Shown here: piece after piece, positions 38,431 to 47,012 of the stretch
Layout of the letters: each line of letters begins with the position of its first letter
Position numbering within the stretch: the first letter of the stretch is position 1
Assembly: GCF_000024865.1 (NCBI RefSeq)
Contig: NC_013595.1
Coordinates: forward strand, 2,232,001 to 2,296,000
Origin: Streptosporangium roseum DSM 43021
GTDB taxonomy: Bacteria; Actinomycetota; Actinomycetes; Streptosporangiales; Streptosporangiaceae
Direction of reading: 5' to 3'
Length of the DNA stretch: 64,000 nt
Notes under the pieces: model-generated
What the model saw: only the letters and a program-made list of their open reading frames with translations
The model's database searches: none
Told to the model about the DNA's origin: nothing
Translations under genes and position numbers: made by a program

Positions 38431-41400
38431 GTGGCGAAGGTCCGGGTATACGAGCTCGCCAAGGAGTTCGGTGTGGAGAGCAAGGTCGTCATGGCCAAGC
38501 TCCAGGAGATGGGCGAGTTCGTGCGTTCGGCGTCCTCGACTATCGAAGCACCGGTAGTCCGCAGGCTCACGGAAGCTTTGGGCGGTCCCCCCAGGGGATC
38601 GTCCGACAGGGGTGGCAACAGGTCACCCAGGCCGCCGCAGGCGGCCCCCCGGCCGGCTGACAGCCAGGCCGGAAACGGTGCCCCCGCGGCGCCGTCCTCG
38701 ATTCCCAAGCCGGGACCGGCCCCCAAGCCGGGTCCGAGGCCTGGGCCCGCAGCGGCACGTCCCGCGGCCCCCGCGCCGCAGGCCCCGCCGCCCGCGGCGC
38801 CCCAGCCCCAGCAGGCTCCGCAGCAACCGCAGCAGCAGCAGCCCTCACCGGTTCAGCCGCCGCGCTTCGAGGCCCCCCGCTCCGACGCGGGACGCCCCGC
38901 GGGTCCCGGCCCCAAGCCGGGTCCTCGCCCGGCTCCGCGTCCGGGTCCGGCGGCCCGTCCCGAGGCCGCGCGTCCGGAGGGCCGTCCCTCCGGCGGTCCG
39001 GGCGGAGCCCCCTCGGGTCCCCGCCCCGGTGCCGGTGCTCCCGGCGCTCCCGGCCCCAAGCCGGGTCCGCGTCCGGGCCCGCGTGGGCCGCGTCCCGGCA
39101 ACAACCCGTTCTCGTCGAACGCCAGCGGCATGGGCCAGGCCCGTCCGCCGCGTCCCGGCGGTCCCGGCGGCCGTGAAGGTGGCCCCGGTGACAGGGGTCC
39201 GCGTCCCGGTCCCCGCGAGGACCGCGGTCCCCGCGAGCAGGGGCAGCGTGACAACGCCGGTCCCCGTCCGCCCGCGGCCCGCTCCGGCCCGCCCGGTGCG
39301 GCCGGTCCGCGTCCGGGTCCCGGTGCGGGTGGTCCCCGTCCCGGCGGTGGCGCCGGTGCCGGCGGTCCGCGTCCCGGTGGTCCCCGTCCCAGCCCGATGA
39401 TGATGCCCCAGGGCCGTCCCGCCGGTCCCGGCGGCGGCGCGGGCCGTCCCGGCCCGGGTGGCGGCGCAGGCCGTCCCGGCGGCGGTGGCGGTCGTCCCGG
39501 TGGCGGCGGTGGCCGTCCCGGTGGTGGCGGCGGTTTCGCCGGTCGTCCCGGTGGTGGCGGCGGCGCAGGCCGTCCCGGCACCGGAACCGGTGGTCCCGGT
39601 GGTGGCGGCGGCGGTTTCGCCGGTCGTCCCGGTGGCGGCGGCCGTGGCCGCGGCGGCGGTACGGCGGGCGCCTTCGGACGTCCGGGCGGACGCCCGACCC
39701 GCGGTCGCAAGTCCAAGCGCCAGCGGCGTCAAGAGTTCGACAACATGCAGGCCCCGGCGATCGGTGGCGTGCAGGCTCCTCGCGGCAACGGTCAGACGAT
39801 CCGTCTGTCGCGCGGTGCCTCCCTGGCGGACTTCGCCGACAAGATCGGCGCGATCCCGGCGTCCCTGGTGCAGATCATGCTGCACCTCGGCGAGATGGTG
39901 ACCGCCACGCAGTCGGTCAACGAGGAGACGCTCCAGCTTCTGGCCGCCGAGCTCGACTACAACCTGCTTGTGGTCAGCCCGGAGGAGGAGGACCGCGAGC
40001 TTCTCGAGACCTTCGACATCGAGTTCGGCGAGGACGAGGGCGACGAGTCCGACCTCGTCGCGCGTCCGCCGGTGGTGACCGTCATGGGTCACGTCGACCA
40101 CGGTAAGACCAAGCTGCTCGACGCCATCCGCAACACCAACGAGGTGGCGCGCGAGGCCGGTGGCATCACCCAGCACATCGGTGCCTACCAGATCGCCACC
40201 GAGCACGAGGGCGAAGACCGGAAGATCACCTTCATCGACACCCCGGGTCACGAGGCGTTCACCGCCATGCGTGCCCGTGGTGCCAAGGTCACCGACATCG
40301 CCGTCCTGGTGGTCGCGGCCGACGACGGTGTGAAGCCGCAGACCATCGAGGCGCTGAACCACGCCCAGGCGGCCGACGTGCCGATCGTGGTCGCGGTCAA
40401 CAAGGTCGACAAGGAGGGCGCCGACCCGGGCAAGGTCCGGGCACAGCTCACCGAGTACGGCCTCGTCGCCGAGGAGTACGGCGGCACCACGATGTTCGTC
40501 GACATCTCCGCCAAGAACGGGATCGGCATCGAGAACCTGCTCGAGGCCATCCTGCTCACCGCGGACGCCGAGCTCGACCTGCGGGCCAACGCCACGATGG
40601 ACGCCCAGGGCGTCGCCATCGAGGCGCACCTCGACAAGGGCCGCGGCCCGGTCGCGACCGTGCTGGTCCAGCGCGGCACGCTCCGTGTCGGCGACTCGAT
40701 CGTCTGTGGCGAGGCCTTCGGCCGCGTCCGGGCGATGCTGGACGACAACGGCGAGGCGATTCAGGAAGCCGACCCGTCGCGTCCGGTGCTGGTCCTCGGT
40801 CTGACCGCGGTGCCGGGTGCCGGTGACAACTTCATCGTCGTCACCGACGACCGGATGGCGCGCCAGATCGCCCAGCAGCGTGCGGCCCGCAAGCGCATCG
40901 CGGACATGGCCAAGTCCGGCCGTCGCCGCACCCTCGAAGAGCTCTTCAGCGAGATGGAGAAGGGCCAGGTCGACGAGCTCAAGCTCATCATCAAGGGTGA
41001 CGTCTCCGGTTCGGTCGAGGCCCTCGAGGACGCGCTGCTCAAGATCGACGTCGGTGAGGAGGTGCGCCTGCGGGTGCTCCACCGTGCCGTCGGTGCGATC
41101 ACCGAGTACGACGTCAACCTGGCTGTCGCCGACGACAACGCCGTCATCATCGGTTTCAACGTGCGCCCCGAAGTCCGGGCGCGCGACCTGGCCGAGCGCG
41201 AGGGCGTCGACATCCGCTACTACTCGGTCATCTACCAGGCGATCGAGGAGATCGAGGCGGCCCTCAAGGGCATGCTCAAGCCGGAGTTCGAAGAGGTCCA
41301 GATGGGCACCGCCGAAGTCCGCGAGGTCTTCAAGGTGCCGAAGATCGGCAACATCGCCGGTGCGCTGGTCCGTTCGGGCACGATCGTCCGCAACAGCAAG

Positions 41401-41586
41401 GCCCGGATCATCCGTGGCGGTGTCGTCATCTCCGACAACCTCACCGTGTCCTCGCTGCGTCGCTTCAAGGAGGACGCGACCGAGGTCCGTGACGGTTACG
41501 AGTGCGGTATCGGTGTCGGCTACAACGACATCAAGATCGACGACGTCATCGAGACGTTCGAGATGCGGGAGAAGCCGCGCGTCTGA
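38431..41586 (+). CDS. infB: Translation initiation factor IF-2
   Basis: 1051 residues from GTG 38431. The factor delivers fMet-tRNA to the 30S subunit. The N-terminal IF2N helix (VRVYELAKEFGVESKVVMAKL) is followed by about 380 residues of extreme Pro/Gly/Arg/Ala composition, including long RPGGGGG-type repeats. The GTPase domain has G1 GHVDHGKT, G3 DTPGHEAF and G4 NKVDK. The remaining domains end at FEMREKPRV. The low-complexity N-terminal linker is longer and more repetitive than most, and its DNA would be prone to slippage. Confidence 0.97.
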   Translation: MAKVRVYELAKEFGVESKVVMAKLQEMGEFVRSASSTIEAPVVRRLTEALGGPPRGSSDRGGNRSPRPPQAAPRPADSQAGNGAPAAPSSIPKPGPAPKPGPRPGPAAARPAAPAPQAPPPAAPQPQQAPQQPQQQQPSPVQPPRFEAPRSDAGRPAGPGPKPGPRPAPRPGPAARPEAARPEGRPSGGPGGAPSGPRPGAGAPGAPGPKPGPRPGPRGPRPGNNPFSSNASGMGQARPPRPGGPGGREGGPGDRGPRPGPREDRGPREQGQRDNAGPRPPAARSGPPGAAGPRPGPGAGGPRPGGGAGAGGPRPGGPRPSPMMMPQGRPAGPGGGAGRPGPGGGAGRPGGGGGRPGGGGGRPGGGGGFAGRPGGGGGAGRPGTGTGGPGGGGGGFAGRPGGGGRGRGGGTAGAFGRPGGRPTRGRKSKRQRRQEFDNMQAPAIGGVQAPRGNGQTIRLSRGASLADFADKIGAIPASLVQIMLHLGEMVTATQSVNEETLQLLAAELDYNLLVVSPEEEDRELLETFDIEFGEDEGDESDLVARPPVVTVMGHVDHGKTKLLDAIRNTNEVAREAGGITQHIGAYQIATEHEGEDRKITFIDTPGHEAFTAMRARGAKVTDIAVLVVAADDGVKPQTIEALNHAQAADVPIVVAVNKVDKEGADPGKVRAQLTEYGLVAEEYGGTTMFVDISAKNGIGIENLLEAILLTADAELDLRANATMDAQGVAIEAHLDKGRGPVATVLVQRGTLRVGDSIVCGEAFGRVRAMLDDNGEAIQEADPSRPVLVLGLTAVPGAGDNFIVVTDDRMARQIAQQRAARKRIADMAKSGRRRTLEELFSEMEKGQVDELKLIIKGDVSGSVEALEDALLKIDVGEEVRLRVLHRAVGAITEYDVNLAVADDNAVIIGFNVRPEVRARDLAEREGVDIRYYSVIYQAIEEIEAALKGMLKPEFEEVQMGTAEVREVFKVPKIGNIAGALVRSGTIVRNSKARIIRGGVVISDNLTVSSLRRFKEDATEVRDGYECGIGVGYNDIKIDDVIETFEMREKPRV

Positions 41587-41597
41587 TGCTCTGGTCC

Positions 41598-41673
41598 GGT
41601 GCCGGGGCCGCTCGCCGGCCGGAGACGTCCACCCCACGGGGTGGGCCCTCCGGCCGGAGGCGGCCCCGGCACC
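41598..41673 (+). terminator. Nested inverted repeats after infB
   Basis: Three stacked stems share one axis: 14 bp (41598-41611 with 41660-41673), 10 bp (41615-41624 with 41649-41658) and 6-7 bp (41629-41635 with 41638-41644). All are perfect. The structure fills most of the gap between infB and the DUF503 gene and begins 12 bp after the infB stop. It should act as a strong terminator or RNA-processing element. Confidence 0.75.
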
Positions 41674-41710
41674 GCCGGCGCACGGCGACATCCGTGGCGA
41701 GTGACTCAAT

Positions 41711-42010
41711 ATGTACGTAGGTGCCCTGACAATGGACATCCTGCTCGGCGACGTTCACTCGCTGAAGCAGAAGCGCTCCGTGGTGCGTCCCATCATCGCC
41801 GAGGTGCAACGACGGTTCCCGGGTGTGGCCGTCGCCGAGACCGGCCATCTGGACCTGCACCGCCGTACCGAGATCGGGATCGCGGTCGTCTCCGCCACCG
41901 CCGCCAACTGCGGCGCGGTGCTGGACGACTGCGAGCGCCTGATCGCCTTCCACCCGGAGATCGAGCTGCTGTCCGCCCGGCATCGGCTCTACAACGAGGA
42001 CGAGGACTAG
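41711..42010 (+). CDS. ylxP: DUF503 family protein (YlxP)
   Basis: 99 residues. MYVGALTMDILLGDVHSLKQKRSVVRPIIAEVQRRFPGVAVAETG is the characteristic DUF503 opening, with a ferredoxin-like fold continuing through IGIAVVSATAANCGAVLDDCERLI. The gene sits between infB and rbfA, its usual place. Function is unsettled; a role in ribosome assembly or translation is inferred from conserved location only. Confidence 0.92.
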   Translation: MYVGALTMDILLGDVHSLKQKRSVVRPIIAEVQRRFPGVAVAETGHLDLHRRTEIGIAVVSATAANCGAVLDDCERLIAFHPEIELLSARHRLYNEDED

Positions 42011-42079
42011 TTACAGATACGACCGGTCGCGGAGCCGCCCTTCGTGTCCGGTCGTTACTGTGAGAAGGGGGGAGCGAAT

Positions 42080-42562
42080 ATGGACGCCGCGCGCGCACGT
42101 AAGATCGCCGATCGGATCCAGCAGGTCGTGGCCGAGATGCTGGAGCGCCGCATCAAGGATCCGCGGCTGGGTTTCGTGACCGTGACGGACACGCGGATCA
42201 CCAATGACCTGAGCGAGGCCACGGTGTTCTACACCGTGTTCGGCTCGGAGGCGGAGCGGGCCGACTCCGCCACGGCGCTGGAGAGCGCCAAGGGACTGAT
42301 CCGCTCGGAGGTGGGCCGCCAGACGGGCCTGCGCCACACCCCGACGCTGACGTTCACCCACGACCCGCTCCCTGACAGCGCCCGCCACCTCGACGGGCTG
42401 CTCGCCGAGGCGAAGGCCAGAGACGCCGAGATCGCCAAGCGGGCCGAGGGCGCGCAGCACGCCGGGGACGCGGACCCGTACCGCAAGCCCGACGAGGACG
42501 ACGGCGAATTCGACGACAGCGACGACGAACCGTCAGAGCGCGCGGGACACCGCGCAAAGTGA
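42080..42562 (+). CDS. rbfA: Ribosome-binding factor A
   Basis: 160 residues from ATG 42080 with a GGGGGAG site; an upstream in-frame start at 42044 lacks one. It helps mature the 30S 5' end of 16S rRNA. Family pattern: RKIADRIQQVVAEMLERRIKDPRLGFVTVTDTRITNDLSEATVFYTVFG, LTFTHDPLPDSARHLDGLL. The C-terminal 45 residues are an acidic Asp/Glu tail. The stop overlaps the next gene's GTG start. Confidence 0.96.
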   Translation: MDAARARKIADRIQQVVAEMLERRIKDPRLGFVTVTDTRITNDLSEATVFYTVFGSEAERADSATALESAKGLIRSEVGRQTGLRHTPTLTFTHDPLPDSARHLDGLLAEAKARDAEIAKRAEGAQHAGDADPYRKPDEDDGEFDDSDDEPSERAGHRAK

Positions 42563-43557
42563 CGCCCGACCTGCCTGGCGGTGGCCCGGTCCCGGTCCGT
42601 GACTGGGACCGGGCCGTCGGCCTGATCTCGTCCGCCGACGAGATCGCGCTGGCCTGTCACATCTCGCCGGACGGTGACGCGCTCGGCTCGATGCTGGCCC
42701 TCGGCCTGGCACTGCGCGCGGCGGGCAAGCGGGTCACGGCCTCCTTCGGGGAACGCCGCTTCAGAGTGCCACGGCTACTGCGTTTCCTGCCCGGGCAGGA
42801 GCTCCTGGCCGAGCCCGGCGACTACCCGGCCGTGCCCGAGCTGATGATCACTTTCGACGTCCCCATCGTCGACCGGCTCGGCATGCTCGCCGGCAACGCG
42901 GTCAAGGCCCGCGAGCTGATCGTGGTGGACCATCACCCGTCCAACACCGGGTTCGGCACGCTCAACCTCGTCGACCCGGCCGCCGCGGCCACCGCGGTGC
43001 TCGCCGAGGAGCTGATCCGCCGGCTCGGCCTGCCGCTCGACCGGGCCATCGCGACCTGCCTGTACGCCGGGCTGGTCACCGACACGGGCTCGTTCCGGCA
43101 CTCCTCCACCACTCCCGGGGTGCATCTCATGGCCGCGAGGCTGGTCGCCACCGGGCTGAACCCGGAGGAGATCGCCCGGGAGCTGTGGGACCGTTCCCCG
43201 TTCGGCTACCTCAGGGTGCTCGGCGCCGTCCTGGACCGGGTGACGCTGGAGCCGGAGGTGGGCGAGGGGCTGGTCTGGACGTTCGTCACCCGTGCCGACC
43301 GGGCGGCGTACGGCCTGCCGTACGACGAGGTGGAGGGGATCATCGACGTGATCCGGCGCACCGACGAGGCGGACATGGCCGTGATCCTCAAGGAGGACGA
43401 CGACGGCGCCTGGCAGGTCTCCACCCGTTCCAAGGGCGCGGTGGACGTCTCCCGCATCGCCACCGCGCTGGGCGGCGGCGGGCACACCAAGGCGGCGGGC
43501 TTCACCTCCCATCTGCCCGTCGAGCAGACGATGGCGAGCCTCCGCGCACTCCTGTAG
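42559..43557 (+). CDS. DHH/DHHA1 phosphoesterase (NrnA-like)
   Basis: 332 residues from GTG 42559. The DHH motifs are present: ISPDGDALGSMLAL, TFDVPIVDRLG, VVDHHPSNTGFG with the DHH triad, and TDTGSFRHSSTT. The DHHA1 domain ends GGGGHTKAAGF. Such enzymes degrade nano-RNA and 3'-phosphoadenosine 5'-phosphate, and some hydrolyse cyclic dinucleotides. Actinobacterial members placed between rbfA and truB are usually annotated as bifunctional oligoribonuclease/pAp phosphatase; the choice between substrates cannot be made here. Confidence 0.93.
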   Translation: MTPDLPGGGPVPVRDWDRAVGLISSADEIALACHISPDGDALGSMLALGLALRAAGKRVTASFGERRFRVPRLLRFLPGQELLAEPGDYPAVPELMITFDVPIVDRLGMLAGNAVKARELIVVDHHPSNTGFGTLNLVDPAAAATAVLAEELIRRLGLPLDRAIATCLYAGLVTDTGSFRHSSTTPGVHLMAARLVATGLNPEEIARELWDRSPFGYLRVLGAVLDRVTLEPEVGEGLVWTFVTRADRAAYGLPYDEVEGIIDVIRRTDEADMAVILKEDDDGAWQVSTRSKGAVDVSRIATALGGGGHTKAAGFTSHLPVEQTMASLRALL

Positions 43558-43639
43558 TCTTCGGCGCTCGCCTGTGGCGTCCGCGCCCTCTCGCGGGCGC
43601 CCTGTAATCTCCGCGCCCTCTCGTAGAAAGACTGTTCGA

Positions 43640-44539
43640 ATGAGCACGGCTCGCGCCAAGCGCACCCCGCCGCCGAGCGGGCTGGTCATCGTCGACAAGC
43701 CCGCCGAGTGGACCTCGCACGACGTCGTCGGCAAGCTCCGCGGGATCGCGGGCACCCGCAGGGTCGGTCACGCGGGCACGCTGGACCCGATGGCCACCGG
43801 GGTGCTGGTGGTCGGGGTGGAGAAGGCCACCCGCCTCCTGGGGCATCTCGCGCTCACCGAGAAGGGCTACGACGCCACGATCCGGCTCGGGCAGTCCACC
43901 AACACCGACGACGCCGAGGGTGAGATCATCTCGGCCTCCTCGGCGGCAGGGGTCGCCGAGGAGGCGATCAGGAAGGGCGTCGCCGCCCTGACCGGCCAGA
44001 TCATGCAGGTCCCGCCGCAGGTCAGCGCCATCAAGGTGAACGGCGAGCGCGCCTACAAGCGGGCCAGGGCGGGGGAGGAGGTCGAGCTCAAGGCGCGCCC
44101 GGTGACCGTGTCGGGCTTCGAGATCACCGGCATCCGCCGTGACGGCGACCTGATCGACGTCGACGCCTCGGTGACCTGTTCCAGCGGCACCTACATCCGC
44201 GCGCTGGCCCGTGACCTGGGGGCCGACCTGGGCACCGGCGGTCACCTGACCTACCTGCGCCGCACCCGCGTGGGGCCCTACGACCTGTCGATGGCGCGCA
44301 CCATCGAGCAGCTCTCCGCCGAGTGCACGATCCTGCCGATGGCCGAGGCGGTCGCGGCGGCCTTCCCGCGCCGCGACGTGACCGCCGAGGAGGCGGGCGC
44401 CGTCGCGCACGGCGGGCGGCTGCCCTCGCTGGGGCTGGGCAAGGGCCCGATCGGCGTGTTCGGCCCGGACGGCACCCTGCTGGCGCTGGTCGAGGAGCAC
44501 GGCAAGATCACCAAGTCGCTGGCGGTGTTCGTCTCCTGA
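43640..44539 (+). CDS. truB: tRNA pseudouridine(55) synthase TruB
   Basis: 299 residues from ATG 43640. It makes pseudouridine-55 in the T-loop of tRNA. GLVIVDKPAEWTSHDVVGKLRG opens the catalytic domain; the active-site Asp is in AGTLDPMATGVLVV; KGYDATIRLGQSTNTDDAEG and YIRALARDLGADLGTGGHLTYLRRTRVG are later family motifs. A short PUA-like C-terminal domain follows. The region 43558-43639 between it and the DHH gene carries a small imperfect repeat (TCTTCGGCGCTC/TCTCCGCGCCCTC) and no gene. Confidence 0.96.
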   Translation: MSTARAKRTPPPSGLVIVDKPAEWTSHDVVGKLRGIAGTRRVGHAGTLDPMATGVLVVGVEKATRLLGHLALTEKGYDATIRLGQSTNTDDAEGEIISASSAAGVAEEAIRKGVAALTGQIMQVPPQVSAIKVNGERAYKRARAGEEVELKARPVTVSGFEITGIRRDGDLIDVDASVTCSSGTYIRALARDLGADLGTGGHLTYLRRTRVGPYDLSMARTIEQLSAECTILPMAEAVAAAFPRRDVTAEEAGAVAHGGRLPSLGLGKGPIGVFGPDGTLLALVEEHGKITKSLAVFVS

Positions 44540-44614
44540 CCCGATGTTCGATGTGACATGGCAGTGCTTTAAGGTGCGTTAACCGGACCATTTAGCTCTG
44601 TTAGGAGTCGCCTC

Positions 44615-46012
44615 ATGGAGGTCTCCCTCTCCCCCCTCCCCGCCGCCGAGATCGCCGCAGACCTGCTCGTCCTGCCGGTGCGCGAGGGGCACGACCCCGG
44701 ACTCGGCCTGGGCGGCGTGCTCGGCCAGGTCAGGTTCACCGGCGGGGCCGGTCAGGACCTGCTGCTGCCCCGCCGGGACGGCGACGCCTTCCGCGCCGCG
44801 GCGGTCCTGCTGGTCGGGCTCGGCGACGCCGACGACGAGCACGCCGTACGGCGGGCGGTGGGCCGCGTCGCGCCCCGGCTCGCCGACTTCCCCACCGTGG
44901 CGATCGCCTTCCCCGACGTCCGGGCGGTCATCGAGGGCGTGCGGCTGGGCGGCTACCGGTTCGACGGCTACAAGAGCGAGCCGCGCGGGCGGGCCTTCCG
45001 CGAACTGGTCATCCTGGCCGGTGAGGACCCCGAGGGGGTCGCGCGGGCCGGGATCGTCGCCGACGCGGTGACGTTCGCCCGCGACCTGGTCAACACCCCG
45101 GCCGGCGACCTGGTCCCGATGGACCTGGCCGAGCGGGCGCGGGCGATGGCCGAGGCGTGCGGGCTGGGCGTGCGGGTGCTGGACGCCGGCGCGCTCCGCG
45201 AGGGCGGCTTCGGCGGCATCCTCGGCGTCGGCGCGGCCAGCGCGAACCCGCCCTGCCTGATCGAGGTGAGCCACCCCGGTGACGGCGTGAGCGGCAGGGT
45301 GGGCCTGGCGGGCAAGGGCATCACCTTCGACTCCGGCGGTCTCGCCATCAAGGGCCTCGGGGCGATGTCCACCATGAAATGCGACATGGCGGGCGGCGCG
45401 ACCATGCTCGCGGTCGTCCAGGCCGCAGCCCGGCTGGGGCTGCCGGTGGGGGTCACCGCGGTGGTGCCCGCCGCCGAGAACATGGTCAGCGGCTCCGCGA
45501 CCCGGCCCGGGGACGTTCTCACGCACCGCAACGGGCGGACCACCGAGGTGACCGACACCGACAGCGAGGGCCGCCTGGTGCTGGCCGACGCGCTCGCCTA
45601 CCTGGCTGAGGGCTCTCCGGACGTGCTGATCGACGCGGCCACGCTGACCTACTCGGTGATGCACGCCCTAGGCGAGGACATCACCGGGGTGATCGGCAGC
45701 GACCGGGGACTGGTCGGCGAGCTGATCGCGGCCGGCGCGCGGGCCGGTGAGCCGATGTGGGAGCTGCCGCTCTGGGAGCCGTACGCCGCCCGGCTCGAAT
45801 CCGAGATGGCCGACGCGAAGAACGAGGGCGGCAGCCTGGCCGACGCGACGATCGCCGCGCTGTTCCTGCGGCCGTTCACCGCCGGGCTGCCCTGGGCCCA
45901 CCTGGACTTCGCCACGACCGCCTACCTGGACAGGGCCACCGACCTGGGCCCGGCGGGGGCGACGGGGGCGATGGTCCGCACGCTGATCGGCTACCTGGAG
46001 AGCCGCTCCTAG
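44615..46012 (+). CDS. pepA: Leucyl aminopeptidase, M17 family
   Basis: 465 residues. Zinc-dependent cytoplasmic aminopeptidase. The N-terminal macrodomain-like half is variable. The catalytic half has FDSGGLAIKG (conserved Lys and Asp of the metal site), a CDMAGGA segment, and TDTDSEGRLVLADAL, equivalent to the M17 signature NTDAEGRLVL; GEPMWELPLWEPY and SLADATIAALFLRPF close the fold. It lies 75 bp after truB and at the head of a block of peptide-use genes (hydrolase, ABC importer), so it probably takes part in degrading imported peptides. Confidence 0.93.
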   Translation: MEVSLSPLPAAEIAADLLVLPVREGHDPGLGLGGVLGQVRFTGGAGQDLLLPRRDGDAFRAAAVLLVGLGDADDEHAVRRAVGRVAPRLADFPTVAIAFPDVRAVIEGVRLGGYRFDGYKSEPRGRAFRELVILAGEDPEGVARAGIVADAVTFARDLVNTPAGDLVPMDLAERARAMAEACGLGVRVLDAGALREGGFGGILGVGAASANPPCLIEVSHPGDGVSGRVGLAGKGITFDSGGLAIKGLGAMSTMKCDMAGGATMLAVVQAAARLGLPVGVTAVVPAAENMVSGSATRPGDVLTHRNGRTTEVTDTDSEGRLVLADALAYLAEGSPDVLIDAATLTYSVMHALGEDITGVIGSDRGLVGELIAAGARAGEPMWELPLWEPYAARLESEMADAKNEGGSLADATIAALFLRPFTAGLPWAHLDFATTAYLDRATDLGPAGATGAMVRTLIGYLESRS

Positions 46013-46023
46013 ACGGAGGCGTC

Positions 46024-46050
46024 CGGGCGGCCCGTTTCCGGGGCTGCCCG
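46024..46050. terminator. Stem-loop between convergent pepA and GntR genes
   Basis: CGGGCGGCCC (46024-46033) pairs with GGGCTGCCCG (46041-46050) with one G-U, around a 7-nt loop. It lies in the 54-bp gap between the two convergent stops. Confidence 0.55.
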
Positions 46051-46066
46051 GCCTCGCCGGGCGGGG

Positions 46067-46879
46067 TTACCTGGCGGCCCGCTCCTGGGCGCGTTCGAGC
46101 ATGGCGCGCATCATGTCGGAGGTGAGCGTGAAGTGCTCCTCCGCCAGCGAGCCCGCCTGCTCGGCGTCGCGGGCCGCGATCGCTTCGTAGATCTTCCGGT
46201 GTTCGATCAGCGCCCGCTGGTAGTCCTCCGGGTCGTCCTCCCCGTACGGTTCGACGGGGAATCCGAGGCTCACCCGCATCAGCATGTCCCTGCTGAGCGC
46301 GCTGATCTTCGGGTTGCCCGTCGCGGCCAGCACGGCGCCGTGGAAGGCCGCGTCGGCGGCCTGCTCCTGGCCCAGCGTGCGGGCCTGCGCGTAGCCGTCC
46401 AGCGCCACGCGCATGGCCGCCAGGTCCTCGTCGGTACGGCGGAGCGCGGCGGTCCGCGCCACCAGCCCCTCCACCAGGCACCGCAGGTCGAACAGCTGCT
46501 CCAGCTCGGGCCAGCGGGGCAGGAGCGTCCGGCGGACGGCGGAGGCCGTGGCCTCGGTCCAGCTCGTCCTGACGTAGGCGCCGCCGGTCCGGCCGCGCTT
46601 GATCTCCACGATGCCCACCGCCTGGAGCCGGCCGATGGCCTCGCGGACCGTCGCGCGGCTCACGTCGAGGATCGTGGCCAGCTCGCGCTCCCCGGGGAGG
46701 CGTTCGCCGGGCAGGTAGTCGCCTATCGCGACGGCGGTCATCAGCCGGTCTGCCACCTCCGTGGCCACCGACTGCACCTTGACGGGGCTGAGCACGGAGG
46801 ACTGGGCGGTGTCGCCCAGCACCTGCCCCAGCATGCGGGATAGATCGTCGGTTGTCGGGGGTGTCGTGTCGGGGTGCAC
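46067..46879 (-). CDS. GntR-family regulator, FadR subfamily (FCD domain)
   Basis: 270 residues from GTG 46879; a TTG at 46897 is an alternative. Residues about 38-105 form the winged helix: VATEVADRLMTAVAIGDYLPGERLPGERELATILDVSRATVREAIGRLQAVGIVEIKRG. The C-terminal helical FCD ligand domain follows (LEQLFDLRCLVEGLVARTAAL, DAAFHGAVLAATGNP, EHRKIYEAIAARDAEQA), with the D-x3-H and H residues that bind metal in this class. It is divergent from the iminopeptidase/ABC operon, with a palindrome in between, and is the likely regulator of that operon. Confidence 0.92.
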   Translation of the reverse strand: MHPDTTPPTTDDLSRMLGQVLGDTAQSSVLSPVKVQSVATEVADRLMTAVAIGDYLPGERLPGERELATILDVSRATVREAIGRLQAVGIVEIKRGRTGGAYVRTSWTEATASAVRRTLLPRWPELEQLFDLRCLVEGLVARTAALRRTDEDLAAMRVALDGYAQARTLGQEQAADAAFHGAVLAATGNPKISALSRDMLMRVSLGFPVEPYGEDDPEDYQRALIEHRKIYEAIAARDAEQAGSLAEEHFTLTSDMMRAMLERAQERAAR

Positions 46880-46945
46880 ACCCGGAACGTTACACAACCA
46901 CGCGTTTCCAAAAAAGGTATTGTGCTCAGGCCATTAATCCATAAG

Positions 46946-46964
46946 ATGTCCACAACACGGACAT
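46946..46964. promoter_or_regulatory. Candidate FCD-GntR operator
   Basis: ATGTCC (46946-46951) and GGACAT (46959-46964) form a perfect inverted repeat with a 7-nt spacer in the 133-bp divergent region, 49 bp before the hydrolase start. The region is also A/T-rich for this genome (AAAAAAGG at about 46911), suitable for promoters in both directions. Confidence 0.5.
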
Positions 46965-47012
46965 TCGTCTCATCTGGTGGCATGTGCCCCACTTGTTATA
47001 TGGAGGACTGCG

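Noticed and set aside
38845..41739. 964-residue open frame on the minus strand over infB
   Set aside because: Antisense shadow of a very GC-rich gene; the translation is low-complexity and has no ribosome site, while the plus strand encodes an unmistakable IF-2.
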